Below are positions 1 through 8,483 of a stretch of DNA of 64,000 nt, one piece after another (position 1 is the first letter of the stretch; each line of letters starts with the position of its first letter). The translations under genes and the position numbers were made by a program. The stretch is from NCBI RefSeq assembly GCF_039645965.1, contig NZ_CP147917.1, positions 434,001 to 498,000 on the forward strand, read 5' to 3'. Under the pieces are notes generated by a model. It ran no database searches and was not told the origin of the DNA. It was given only the letters and a program-made list of their open reading frames with translations. The DNA is from Sulfurimonas sp. HSL3-2 (GTDB taxonomy: Bacteria > Campylobacterota > Campylobacteria > Campylobacterales > Sulfurimonadaceae).

Positions 1-2
1 TT

Positions 3-89
3 AAGCCGAAAAGTAAGAAGGGATCAGGTTTTGCAACTAAGAAAAAAGAGACAAAACCTATGAAAAATAGCGATACTGAAAGTAAATAA
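3..89 (+). CDS. 3' end of an unidentified Lys-rich protein (5' truncated by window edge)
   Basis: An open frame enters from the left edge and stops at TAA 87-89, giving 28 residues rich in Lys, Ser and Thr (ending DTESK). Such basic, low-complexity tails are common on DEAD-box RNA helicases and some ribosome-associated proteins, but 28 residues cannot identify the family. The following 94 bases are an AT-rich gap with no clear signal except a loose inverted repeat (TTAAGATT at 110 and AATCTTAA at 152). Confidence 0.35.
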   Translation, partial: KPKSKKGSGFATKKKETKPMKNSDTESK

Positions 90-183
90 ACGAGAGATAT
101 CTAAGAAGCTTAAGATTATGTTTTATAATAATGCTAAAATTAAAATAAACAGAATCTTAATAGAGGGAAATATATAATTCCAA

Positions 184-1641
184 ATGAATAAATTTATAAC
201 TTTCTTATCCAAACTCAGCTTCTGGCGATATGTCGCGACGTTTACATTATTGGCAATAATCATCTCTGAACTTTTGATATTTCTTCAAAACTTTTTGCTG
301 ACAGGAAGTTGCTTTGATAAGAGCCATTTGATAGTCGGCTTTATTACGCCTGCTATAGTCGGTTTTATTGTATTTATCATATCCGCTTATTTGATCCGTT
401 ACTTAACAGACATCCAAAAACAGCTTCAAAATGTTCAAGAGGTTGCAAACATCGGTTTTTGGGAGTTTGATGTAAGAACAAACTCTCTGTATTGGAGTGA
501 TGAGGTCTATAAGATATTTGGACTGCACCCACAAGAGTTCGAAGCAACGTATGAGGGATTTTTAAAGTATGTCCATCCGGATGACAGAGACTATCTAACA
601 AAAGAGTATGCTGCTTCGATAGAAGAAAAACGCGATTACAATGTAACTCACAGGGTCGTTCAAAAAAGCGGGATCATCCGCTATGTAGAGGAAAAATGTA
701 AACATTACTATGATCTGCAAGGGAATGTTATAAAGTCTCTCGGTACTGTTTATGATGTCACAGACAGGGCACTTAGTTCGGATAAGATGCAGAAGCTTTT
801 TGATCTGCAGACAAATATCGTCATTCAGACCAATGGAAAAGTCTTAAAAAAAGCCAACCAGTCATTTTTAACTTTTTTTGATTTCTCTTCACTTGAAGAG
901 TTTTTAAAAGTATATAGCTGTATATGTGACAGGTTCGTTGAAAATGACAAGTTCTTTCATCTGGGAAAAGTACCGGAGGGTAAAATATGGACAGAAGTGC
1001 TTGCAACGACACCTGAAAAAGAGCGTGTGGTCTCGATGCTGGACAAAGAACTTGTCGCACATGCTTTTAGCGTTTCTGTAAACCACTTTGAAGATGATGA
1101 TTATATTGTCTCGTTTTCCGATATCAGCGAAACTATTTTAGAGCAGCTTTCTTTACAGAAAAAAGTTTTTCATGACACTCTTACCCATGCATATAACAGG
1201 TATTTTTTTGAAAATAATATAAAGATCATCAAAGAGGCTGTTTATAAAAATGATAAATATCTAGGGCTTATAATGTTTGATATCGATAAGTTTAAAGATG
1301 TAAACGATACTTATGGACATAATATAGGCGACATTGTTTTAAAACGTCTTGTACAAGTAGTCAAAGAGTCGATAAGAGAAAATGATATATTGATCAGATG
1401 GGGCGGTGAAGAGTTTATCGTCATTTTAGAGATCGAGTCGATTGACAAGTTAAAACAAGTGGCAGAACATATTAGAATGAAAGTTGAAAACTATAACTTT
1501 ATTGAAGTCAACCAAATTACATGTAGTTTCGGAATAACACTGCACAAACATAATGAAACAATGGATCAGACGATAGAACGTGCAGATAAAGCTTTATACA
1601 GTGCTAAAAACAGCGGTAGAAATAAAGTTTCCCAGGAATAA
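184..1641 (+). CDS. membrane-anchored PAS-GGDEF diguanylate cyclase
   Basis: Predicted to make cyclic di-GMP from two GTP at the inner membrane. The 485-residue protein has two N-terminal membrane segments (about 13-35 and 48-70). A PAS fold follows (about 85-195, with the typical IGFWEFD start and HPDD turn), then a weakly PAS-like stretch (about 200-315) and a C-terminal GGDEF domain (about 325-485). The active-site signature reads GGEEF near residue 407, and an RxxD inhibitory I-site (REND) lies five residues before it, so the enzyme should be active and product-inhibited. There is no EAL domain. It stands alone, with no partner gene to name the signal its PAS domain senses. The family call is firm; the ligand is unknown. 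Confidence 0.9.
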   Translation: MNKFITFLSKLSFWRYVATFTLLAIIISELLIFLQNFLLTGSCFDKSHLIVGFITPAIVGFIVFIISAYLIRYLTDIQKQLQNVQEVANIGFWEFDVRTNSLYWSDEVYKIFGLHPQEFEATYEGFLKYVHPDDRDYLTKEYAASIEEKRDYNVTHRVVQKSGIIRYVEEKCKHYYDLQGNVIKSLGTVYDVTDRALSSDKMQKLFDLQTNIVIQTNGKVLKKANQSFLTFFDFSSLEEFLKVYSCICDRFVENDKFFHLGKVPEGKIWTEVLATTPEKERVVSMLDKELVAHAFSVSVNHFEDDDYIVSFSDISETILEQLSLQKKVFHDTLTHAYNRYFFENNIKIIKEAVYKNDKYLGLIMFDIDKFKDVNDTYGHNIGDIVLKRLVQVVKESIRENDILIRWGGEEFIVILEIESIDKLKQVAEHIRMKVENYNFIEVNQITCSFGITLHKHNETMDQTIERADKALYSAKNSGRNKVSQE

Positions 1642-1714
1642 TACAGGAACATAAGATCTATCTATTTTCTTTTTTTTGTTATTGTTTTAGTCATTATAAT
1701 CACGAGGACAAAAT

Positions 1715-2488
1715 ATGAAAAAAGAGATGGTAGACACCAGAGTACCGCAGATTATTATATTGTACTGGATCATCAAAATAGCCTCGACTACATTGGGTGA
1801 GACCGGAGCGGACATGTTCTCTATGACATTTCAGTTCGGATACGCTTCTACTATCATCATCTTTATGACGATTTTTTTACTTTTCTTCGCCGTTAAACTT
1901 TCACTGAAAAGATATGAGCCTCTGACTTACTGGCTGACCTTTACAGCTACGGCTATCGTAGGAACCGCAATATCAGATTTTATAGACAGGAGCCTTGGTC
2001 TCGGGTACGCAGTCGGTTCTCTTATCTTACTCTCTTTACTAGGTATGGTTCTGTACTTTTGGCATAAAAAGGACAGTTCACTCTCTGTTGAAAAAGTTTT
2101 TACAACGTCATCGGAGGTTTACTACTGGATGGCTTTTTTGATCGCAAACACTTTAGGTACGGCAGCAGGAGACTTTTTAGCTGATGACTTGGGCATCGGT
2201 TTCGTGCAAAGTGCCACACTTATATCGCTGGTCTTGATCAGTTTAGTCGTGATGAACTACTATACAAAGGTTTCGAAAGTCTTTTTGTTCTGGCTGGCTT
2301 TCGTACTGACCAGACCTTTTGGAGCGACATTCGGGGATCTGCTTACAAAACCGATAGAACAGGGCGGGCTGGATCTAGGGACTATCGGTGCATCGTCGTT
2401 TTTTATGCTAGTCCTTATCTTCGCACTTTTTTTAGAGATAAATTACGAAAAGATAAATCACTATAGAAAAAGAATGTTTAACAAATAG
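1715..2488 (+). CDS. multi-pass membrane protein with DUF347-type repeats (COG4705-like)
   Basis: A 257-residue protein, mostly hydrophobic, with about eight membrane segments. An internal repeat is visible: short blocks of the form (T/N)TxGxxxxD, for example STTLGETGAD near the N-terminus, TAISDFID in the first third, NTLGTAAGDFL near residue 150 and RPFGATFGDLL near residue 205. This matches the repeat family of uncharacterised membrane-anchored proteins known as DUF347/COG4705. No catalytic motif or transport signature is recognisable and its substrate is unknown. It is probably transcribed alone or after the upstream cyclase (73-base gap). Confidence 0.75.
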   Translation: MKKEMVDTRVPQIIILYWIIKIASTTLGETGADMFSMTFQFGYASTIIIFMTIFLLFFAVKLSLKRYEPLTYWLTFTATAIVGTAISDFIDRSLGLGYAVGSLILLSLLGMVLYFWHKKDSSLSVEKVFTTSSEVYYWMAFLIANTLGTAAGDFLADDLGIGFVQSATLISLVLISLVVMNYYTKVSKVFLFWLAFVLTRPFGATFGDLLTKPIEQGGLDLGTIGASSFFMLVLIFALFLEINYEKINHYRKRMFNK

Positions 2489-2516
2489 TCTTCACGGTAT
2501 CAAGTTTATGATATTA

Positions 2517-2536
2517 TTAACTAAATTGTTAGTTAA
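2517..2536. promoter_or_regulatory. perfect 8-bp inverted repeat upstream of the 207-residue protein gene
   Basis: TTAACTAA-ATTG-TTAGTTAA is a perfect dyad in the 68-base gap ahead of the gene at 2557, ending 20 bases before its start. It has no following T run, so it is not a normal intrinsic terminator. It could be an operator. No regulator is assigned. Confidence 0.35.
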
Positions 2537-2556
2537 TAAAGCTAAAAGGGTTTTTT

Positions 2557-3180
2557 ATGGAGATAAAATACGTAGGTCCAAAACCTGTTATATCCTACAG
2601 CAGCGTTCATTTCGATACCAATAAAGAGGACAAATATGTTTACCTCAATATCGCGACACAGCTGATAGAAGCGCTGGACCATGACTACATAGAAAATAAG
2701 ACCTATATTCATACGCTCGATAGAACACTGTCAGATAGTGAGATGATACGTTTTTTGAAAAAACGGTGTCCAAACTTTGAAAAACTGGTCGATAAAACAA
2801 ATCATAACGTAGAAGAAGAGATAGAAGAGAATCTCAAAAGAGCACATGAAAACAAGATACTAAACGATGAAGAAAAAGAGGTCTTGGAAAAAAATATACG
2901 CCTTATGCGTGAGTATATGATACAGCGTTCAATAAATAAAAAAGTATACTACTGTGTTATGGATCTGCTGGCGGATATCGTTCAAAAAGACCATATAGAC
3001 AGGATCACTCTGCCTCTTAGACAAAACTATGCACACGTACTTCACTCTCTGCAAGGTACTTTAGAAAAAGAGAAAACGCCTATCGACACAGAGATCACGA
3101 TGTTTGAAAAAGACAATGAGCTCTTTGTCAGCCTGAAAGTAGTCAACATTCTAAAAAACAGTCCGTTTATAAGACATTAA
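2557..3180 (+). CDS. conserved-looking protein of unknown function
   Basis: A 207-residue soluble protein with no signal peptide or membrane segment. The middle (about 85-125) is rich in Glu, Lys and Leu and probably forms a long helix or coiled coil. I do not recognise a domain. The ribosome binding site (AAAAGG, 11 bases before ATG) and codon use resemble its neighbours, so I accept it as a real gene. The next gene follows after 30 bases, so the two may be cotranscribed. Confidence 0.7.
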   Translation: MEIKYVGPKPVISYSSVHFDTNKEDKYVYLNIATQLIEALDHDYIENKTYIHTLDRTLSDSEMIRFLKKRCPNFEKLVDKTNHNVEEEIEENLKRAHENKILNDEEKEVLEKNIRLMREYMIQRSINKKVYYCVMDLLADIVQKDHIDRITLPLRQNYAHVLHSLQGTLEKEKTPIDTEITMFEKDNELFVSLKVVNILKNSPFIRH

Positions 3181-3210
3181 AAACAACCATATTATTTCAA
3201 GGAAACTTCT

Positions 3211-3666
3211 ATGTTACTAACAGATCTTATCGCAACATTGCAGTTGTCTATCGGCCCAGTCATCCTTATCTCCGGAGTTGGGCTGATAATCCTTAGCCTA
3301 ACAAACCGTTTTGGACGTATAGTCGATAGAACACGCCAACTCTCTGTCGAGTACCGCAGTGCTTCAGGTGCAGATCTTCACCGTATATTATCTGAACTAA
3401 AAATACTTACGATAAGAGCAAGAGTGATAAGAGGCAGTAATGTTGCAGCAGTGCTTAGCGTCTTGCTTGTTTCGCTGATCATTATCAGTCTGTTTTGGGC
3501 TGCTCAATATCATGTCAATATCGGTTATCTTATCGTTACTCTTTTTATCTCCAGTATCACGAGTCTGGTCGTAGCACTTTCTTTGTTTATATATGACCTT
3601 GAACTCTCTTTAAAAGCCCTCTGGATCGAGCTTCCAGAATCAATAGGCAAACCGGAAACGAAGTAA
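3211..3666 (+). CDS. DUF2721 family membrane protein
   Basis: A 151-residue protein with a hydrophobic N-terminal segment (about 10-30), a basic connector containing NRFGRIVDRTR, and two further membrane segments (about 78-97 and 103-125). The connector motif and layout match the DUF2721 family of small inner-membrane proteins, whose function is not established. AAGGAAA precedes the start. The 135 bases downstream are AT-rich and lead to a small acidic ORF. Confidence 0.8.
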   Translation: MLLTDLIATLQLSIGPVILISGVGLIILSLTNRFGRIVDRTRQLSVEYRSASGADLHRILSELKILTIRARVIRGSNVAAVLSVLLVSLIIISLFWAAQYHVNIGYLIVTLFISSITSLVVALSLFIYDLELSLKALWIELPESIGKPETK

Positions 3667-3801
3667 AACCTTTACGAGTTTACAAGTTTTGTGATCGGTG
3701 TTTTGTTTAAATGATATTTTTTGCTTTTTTATTAGTAAAATATGGTTGATTATTTTAAACTATTTGCTAAAATTCCACTCAAAAAATAGAAGGAGCTATA
3801 T

Positions 3802-3909
3802 ATGGACGCATATGAGTATGATGATTCAGAATATACTGATTATGAAGAGGAAATAGAAGAAGAGTCATTTTATGATGAGTATGACTCAGAAACTGACGAA
3901 GACTATTAA
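3802..3909 (+). CDS. 35-residue highly acidic, Tyr-rich miniprotein
   Basis: ATG 3802 is preceded by a strong AGGAG site (3791-3795), and the frame ends at TAA 3907-3909. Of 35 residues 19 are Asp or Glu and 7 are Tyr, and there is no Lys, Arg or His. The sequence begins MDAYEYDD and ends TDEDY. There is no hydrophobic segment. Such anionic miniproteins can act as nucleic-acid mimics or bind cationic partners, but nothing here shows that. The good ribosome binding site and absence of an overlapping gene support translation. The next gene is convergent and ends 14 bases away. Confidence 0.5.
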   Translation: MDAYEYDDSEYTDYEEEIEEESFYDEYDSETDEDY

Positions 3910-3923
3910 AAGAGATCTCCGTT

Positions 3924-4652
3924 TCACTTTGGAAAAGGGAAAAGCATACGAACACGCTTTTGGTAGTCCTTGTAGGTATCACCCCAAACGTTGAGCATAT
4001 CTTTCTCTTCAAACCAAAGACCGATAAATATATAAATTGTAAATGTGACCGAGAGCATCAGGTGCGAATAGGACATGGTCGGTGTCAACCAGATACCGAC
4101 CAGTATCCCTAGTTGGACAGGATGTCTAACAAATCTATAAAACAGTTTTTCTTTAAAATCAACCGGTGGTTCTGGCTTATGGATCAGATTAAAATATACT
4201 TGCTGTAATCCGAACAGCTCAAAATGGTTGATCACAAAAGTGGAAAACAAAGAAAACAACCAGCCAAAAATATATCCTGCAGTTAGCAGGGCCTTCCCCG
4301 TTGCATTATCGACCTGCCATAAAAACCCCTCTAAAGGCTGCCAATACAAACATATCAGATCCAATGCCAATCCTGAAAAAAGGACATATGTACTGCGTTC
4401 TGCCGCCTGAGGGATCATTTTAGTTATGTACTTTTTAAATGATGCACGGGCCATCCCTGAATGCTGCAGAGCAAATATCATGACCAATGCAAGATTGATA
4501 GTTAAAGCTGTAGTAAACGGTACAGGGTATTGCGAGTTGATGGTAGCAGGCATAAACTCCCAGTCTCCGATATAAAAGATAAACCAGACCTGCGCGATCA
4601 GAGCGATGATATATGCAAATATTCCATAAATAAAAATAATCGATTTGCTCAT
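3924..4652 (-). CDS. mddA: MddA-like membrane methyltransferase (methanethiol S-methyltransferase type, NnrU/ICMT superfamily)
   Basis: A 242-residue integral membrane protein with five or six hydrophobic segments. Family-like blocks in order are ALQHSGMA near residue 62, the strongly characteristic PQAAERSTYVLFSG (about 82-95), INHFELFGLQQ (about 143), FVRHPVQLG (about 172) and FEEKDM (about 215). This series matches MddA methanethiol S-methyltransferases, which form dimethyl sulfide from methanethiol and S-adenosylmethionine; the RHP and EE motifs are those of the wider isoprenylcysteine-methyltransferase fold. The assignment is by motif memory only, and a related NnrU-type function is possible. 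It is monocistronic and faces the acidic miniprotein gene. Confidence 0.65.
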   Translation of the reverse strand: MSKSIIFIYGIFAYIIALIAQVWFIFYIGDWEFMPATINSQYPVPFTTALTINLALVMIFALQHSGMARASFKKYITKMIPQAAERSTYVLFSGLALDLICLYWQPLEGFLWQVDNATGKALLTAGYIFGWLFSLFSTFVINHFELFGLQQVYFNLIHKPEPPVDFKEKLFYRFVRHPVQLGILVGIWLTPTMSYSHLMLSVTFTIYIFIGLWFEEKDMLNVWGDTYKDYQKRVRMLFPFPK

Positions 4653-4759
4653 CTTAAGTTATGCCTTTTTATCTTATAATTGTTTTATCAGTATATCATA
4701 TATGCAAAGTATCAAGGATGATGAAGTTGAACACAAAAAAGTATAGAGATTTAAAGTAG

Positions 4760-5005
4760 ATGCCGTATTTCGTATATATCTTAGAATGCAGTGACAGCAC
4801 TTTATACACGGGCATAACGACAGATGTTCAAAAACGTCTGCATGAACATAATAACACCCAAAAAGGTGCCAAATATACAAAGATAAGAAGACCTGTGAAG
4901 CTCTTACATGTAGAGGAACTCGAGGACAGAAGCAGTGCTTCTAAACGCGAGTACGCCATCAAAAAACTAAAAAGAGAGGAGAAGTTGGCGCTTATAAATA
5001 CATAA
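4760..5005 (+). CDS. GIY-YIG superfamily small endonuclease-like protein (YhbQ/UPF0213 type)
   Basis: An 81-residue protein that is essentially a single GIY-YIG domain. It starts PYFVYILECSDSTLYTGIT, giving the paired VYI and YTG strands, followed by the RLHEHN helix and the conserved RPVKL and KREYAIKKLKR blocks. This length and order match the YhbQ/UPF0213 group, thought to be DNA nucleases of unclear role. The ribosome binding site is weak (TTAAAG), but the domain fills the ORF, so the start is probably right. Confidence 0.85.
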   Translation: MPYFVYILECSDSTLYTGITTDVQKRLHEHNNTQKGAKYTKIRRPVKLLHVEELEDRSSASKREYAIKKLKREEKLALINT

Positions 5006-5042
5006 ATACTTTGAAGTATAGTGCGGTATTATATAGACTCTA

Positions 5043-5267
5043 TTAAATCTTTTCAGGCAAGTCCTCATATTTCAACACTTCAATAGTCGCATCAATGATG
5101 CGCTTAAGTTCATAAGCGTTTTTGAGTCCCTCTTTATCTTTAGTAATATCTAGGGAACCGGATATAGCTATTTTATGAGGTTTATTTTCTACTATCAGAT
5201 CATTACCGATAGTCCTAACCTCTTGTTCATCCAAGTATGCCATAAAACCTTTTGTAGTTTTTTTCAT
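5043..5267 (-). CDS. small protein of unknown function after the lysozyme effector/immunity pair
   Basis: A 74-residue soluble protein with no recognised domain, starting MKKTTKGFMAYLDEQEV. It lies 28 bases downstream of the SH3b candidate immunity gene on the same strand and is probably the last gene of the left cargo operon. It has no signal peptide, so it is unlikely to be a periplasmic immunity factor. Position is the only hint of a link to the T6SS. Confidence 0.55.
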   Translation of the reverse strand: MKKTTKGFMAYLDEQEVRTIGNDLIVENKPHKIAISGSLDITKDKEGLKNAYELKRIIDATIEVLKYEDLPEKI

Positions 5268-5295
5268 GAGTGGCCTTTAGATACAACAGACATAT

Positions 5296-5982
5296 CTATT
5301 GCTCATCTACTGCAGTTTTTGGTATCCAAGCCTTTATGTCTTTTTTACCGTGGTACACAATGTAGAACCAATCATCTTTCTCTTCTAATACTTCTACCTT
5401 ATCACCTTCTAGTAAGTACATTTTTGTTTTTGAATTCTTGTTTGGAGCTTTATAGAGGTGTTGCTTTTTTACAATACTTCTTGATACAGACATGTGAGAA
5501 ATATCTTCTTTAGGTTCTATTACAGCAGATTTATCAATGCTCCATTGCTTAGGGAAAAGTGTTTTATCAAATACAATTCGTTTATTTTCTTTTGACTTAC
5601 TAATCATTCCTTCTAAAAACCAGTTTTTCTGTTCTTTATCATATCGGTAAGCATATATATCTCCATTATCTGTTCCAAAAAAACCGATGAAAAAGTATGC
5701 TGGTTCTTGTGTAACTTTAACTTCCGTACATTCACCACATTGATCTTCCAAAGAAGTTGTAATACTTTTTGAACCACTCATTTTAATTGAAACATTACAT
5801 CCATCGACCGTAATGGAGTCTAAAATACCATCCCTATTAAAATCAGCATTATATTTAATAGTCTCATCATTTTTATCTACTCCATTAAGATAAGGTGTAT
5901 GAAAAAAAATATTTCGTATATCTTTTGCAAACAATGTTGTAGTAATAAAACTTAATATGATGTAGTAATATAGTATTTTCAT
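5296..5982 (-). CDS. secreted SH3b protein, candidate immunity protein for the adjacent lysozyme effector
   Basis: A 228-residue protein with a cleavable-looking signal peptide (about 1-19, ending LFAK), so it should be periplasmic. Residues about 47-57 (DFNRDGILDSI) resemble a Ca-binding FG-GAP/VCBS loop. The C-terminal 60 residues form a bacterial SH3 domain with the usual LYKAPNKNS start and a DDWFYIVY core. Its start overlaps the stop of the upstream effector by four bases (ATGA), so the two are translationally coupled. T6SS peptidoglycan hydrolases are normally paired with a periplasmic inhibitor encoded next to them, and SH3b folds often bind cell-wall peptides, so immunity is the natural inference. 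It is not proven, and a wall-binding accessory role is possible. Confidence 0.7.
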   Translation of the reverse strand: MKILYYYIILSFITTTLFAKDIRNIFFHTPYLNGVDKNDETIKYNADFNRDGILDSITVDGCNVSIKMSGSKSITTSLEDQCGECTEVKVTQEPAYFFIGFFGTDNGDIYAYRYDKEQKNWFLEGMISKSKENKRIVFDKTLFPKQWSIDKSAVIEPKEDISHMSVSRSIVKKQHLYKAPNKNSKTKMYLLEGDKVEVLEEKDDWFYIVYHGKKDIKAWIPKTAVDEQ

Positions 5983-8474
5983 AATTCTGTTAACCTCTTT
6001 TCCGCGAATTTATAAACATTAATCTTACCTTCACTATTTTTATAGCTATTCAACTCGGGATGTTTCTGTATGTTATAGTAATTTGTTATAACCGAAGATG
6101 CACCAAGTAATTTTTTAGCTCTTGTATATCCTTCTTTTGCTTTGTTTGCATCTTTTGTACATCCAACAATATTTCCTTTGTAAGGTTGAACTAATGGATC
6201 ATGCCATAGTCCCCATGCAAAAGAAGCTTTTGCATTCGAATAAATCCAACTTGAAACAAATAGATAGTCAGTAGATAATGTTAGATTAAACTCTTTAAAG
6301 GCTTTTTTTACTATATCATATCTATCATTTATTCCATTAAAACCGCCATTGACCTTATATGTAATTGCCAAAAAGTCATTACTATCCGCTTCATCATTTA
6401 ATTTTGCTTTTGCACTCCAATACCATCCTGCACTTTTTGCTGCATGTGGATCATTTTCAAGTTTTTTACGATTTTCTTCAGTTGAATAGACATCTTCTCC
6501 TATATGATTTCCATATGCTTTGTAATTTTCTTCAAACGTTATTTGAATTAATCCTCTTCCATACCAAGGAGCGTATGAAGCACTGGAACCGCCATATTCA
6601 CTTGTAGCCTGTAAGTGAGCTGATTCATGAATGACTTGTGCTAAAAAGTGTGCTTTTCTCAAACATGTGTTGATCTTGAATGTCTCAAAAGCTTCATTTA
6701 AACCTTTAATATGCTTTTTACGATTATTTTCTGATATATTACTATCAATAGTATGGAGAATATCGGCTGTAATTTTACATGTACTTTTTCCAAACTCCGT
6801 CACCATCCCAATGGGATTTATATGATAAACCAGATGATCTTTTGGAAAACCATCTATGCTTTTGCAGTCTTTAAAAAATGCCAGTTTTTCTATTCTTGCC
6901 TGTTCGGCTTTGTAGTGTTTTTTTAGAGTTTCTGCATCTGTCAGTTTATCTTTTAGTTTTTCTACTATATCTATAAATACCTTAGCCATATTTACTTCTT
7001 CATCCCACTCACTGGAATGTTGTACTATGAACTTGGATACCGTCTCTTTTAGCACTTTATCTTTTGCTGCGTTAGAGAGCTCCAGAGGGTCAAGTTTATG
7101 GTCAGAGTTTTTATCTATAAGTTCGAAAAGCTCTTTATAAGAGTCGCTGAGTTTCAGATCTCTTTGCATCTCTTTTATAAACAGTTTCTCTATATCGTCG
7201 TATATGGAAACGAAGTCATTGCTTTTTACTTCTATGATCTCTGCCCACTCAAATGTTACCGGATGCTGCTCTTTACAGTCGCTGTATTTTACATACTGTT
7301 TTGCATCTTTATCGTAAAGCATATACTCTATATTTGAAGAGTCTTTCTCTTTTTTGAGATCTGCCATTTTAAATCTTTTAAGTAAAGTAGTCACCTCAAG
7401 CGGTGTAAAAATAACCTCTTTGTCTTTAAAAACACTGTCAATAACGGTTAAACCTTTTCCTTTTACATCTTCATTACCTATCTTAGTGACGAGTACTCTT
7501 GTATATTTACCCACCTTTTGTGATGCAGAAGGGTCTAACTCGATCGTGGTCTCTTTGGTTGTGGCTTTATTTTTATATATTGCAGAAGTATTACTGAAAC
7601 CTTCGCGTATATTCGCATCTTGGGAAAGTTTACATCTCTCTGTTTTAAGGTAAAGTTTTTTTTCTTTCGGTACTTCCACATTTGTAGGAGAGGGTTTGTT
7701 TTCAGGTTTGTCTTGAGGGTACTTCTCTTTAGCTTTTTCAACAAACGCTTTAAAATCGTCGCCCGTAAACACTTCCAGATGCAGAAGTTTTCTGTTCTCT
7801 CCTCCTGCAAGGTTGTACTCGCCTATCGGTGCTATTGTTTGAGAAGCTTTCACCGCTATGGGCGGTGATGGAACTACTGTTTTATCAAGTTCCAGTTTTG
7901 TGACGGTGCCCGTATAGATACTTCTCGTATCACTTAACTCTTTTCCGTTAATACTGAGTATTTTATATCTTGGATAACTCTCATGTCCCGGGTATTTTAT
8001 CTCTGTTTCATCCAAAAGCAGCATTGTCCCTTTTGAAAGTTTTTCGGTTTCTTTGTACTGAGCATCTCGTACTACTGCACCGTCTGTCGTAACCATATAG
8101 TTAAGTTTACCTATATGCATGTACAAAGAGAAAAATGTAAGTGCCTTTTCATCGCTTGGATATTGCATTTTATGTTTTACAAGCACAAAACCCGTAGAGT
8201 AAAAGCCTTTCTCTGTGTTTTTATCCTCTTCATTTTGAAGATAATCTTTGTTGACTCTATATGCAACAACTTCTCCGTCGGCTATGCATTGTACGCCCTT
8301 TTTGGCATCGGGTAGTGCTGCCCCTGTAAAGTGTATGCCTCCGTGCCACAAGCCGTCTTTTGTAAAAAGGTAGTTCCCGCTTACAATTCCATCTAGTGCC
8401 GTATCGTATTTTTCTGCTGTATCATAGTCGCTAAGAGGATAACTAAAATTGGGAATATAAACTTCACTGCTCAT
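5979..8474 (-). CDS. T6SS peptidoglycan-hydrolase effector: M23-like barrel, EF-hand, GH19 lysozyme domain
   Basis: An 831-residue protein without signal peptide, encoded 9 bases after vgrG, as expected for VgrG cargo. The N-terminal part (about 10-240) resembles an M23 peptidase barrel (GLWHGGIHFTG, then ADGEVVAYR and a LYMHIGKL strand). The usual HxxxD zinc motif reads H44-x3-H48, so this domain may be inactive. Residues about 453-464 form a canonical EF-hand loop (DKNSDHKLDPLE). The C-terminal region (about 570-740) matches GH19 chitinase-type endolysins, with HESAH near 614 carrying the presumed catalytic Glu and YGRGLIQITFEENYKAYG near 640. Predicted to cleave glycan strands of rival peptidoglycan after delivery. 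The next gene is the likely immunity partner. Confidence 0.8.
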   Translation of the reverse strand: MSSEVYIPNFSYPLSDYDTAEKYDTALDGIVSGNYLFTKDGLWHGGIHFTGAALPDAKKGVQCIADGEVVAYRVNKDYLQNEEDKNTEKGFYSTGFVLVKHKMQYPSDEKALTFFSLYMHIGKLNYMVTTDGAVVRDAQYKETEKLSKGTMLLLDETEIKYPGHESYPRYKILSINGKELSDTRSIYTGTVTKLELDKTVVPSPPIAVKASQTIAPIGEYNLAGGENRKLLHLEVFTGDDFKAFVEKAKEKYPQDKPENKPSPTNVEVPKEKKLYLKTERCKLSQDANIREGFSNTSAIYKNKATTKETTIELDPSASQKVGKYTRVLVTKIGNEDVKGKGLTVIDSVFKDKEVIFTPLEVTTLLKRFKMADLKKEKDSSNIEYMLYDKDAKQYVKYSDCKEQHPVTFEWAEIIEVKSNDFVSIYDDIEKLFIKEMQRDLKLSDSYKELFELIDKNSDHKLDPLELSNAAKDKVLKETVSKFIVQHSSEWDEEVNMAKVFIDIVEKLKDKLTDAETLKKHYKAEQARIEKLAFFKDCKSIDGFPKDHLVYHINPIGMVTEFGKSTCKITADILHTIDSNISENNRKKHIKGLNEAFETFKINTCLRKAHFLAQVIHESAHLQATSEYGGSSASYAPWYGRGLIQITFEENYKAYGNHIGEDVYSTEENRKKLENDPHAAKSAGWYWSAKAKLNDEADSNDFLAITYKVNGGFNGINDRYDIVKKAFKEFNLTLSTDYLFVSSWIYSNAKASFAWGLWHDPLVQPYKGNIVGCTKDANKAKEGYTRAKKLLGASSVITNYYNIQKHPELNSYKNSEGKINVYKFAEKRLTEL

Positions 8475-8483
8475 TCGTCGCCT

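Noticed and set aside
110-159. TTAAGATT/AATCTTAA inverted repeat ahead of the diguanylate cyclase as a riboswitch or terminator
   Set aside because: Arms are only 8 AT-rich bases with a 34-base loop, which is expected by chance here.
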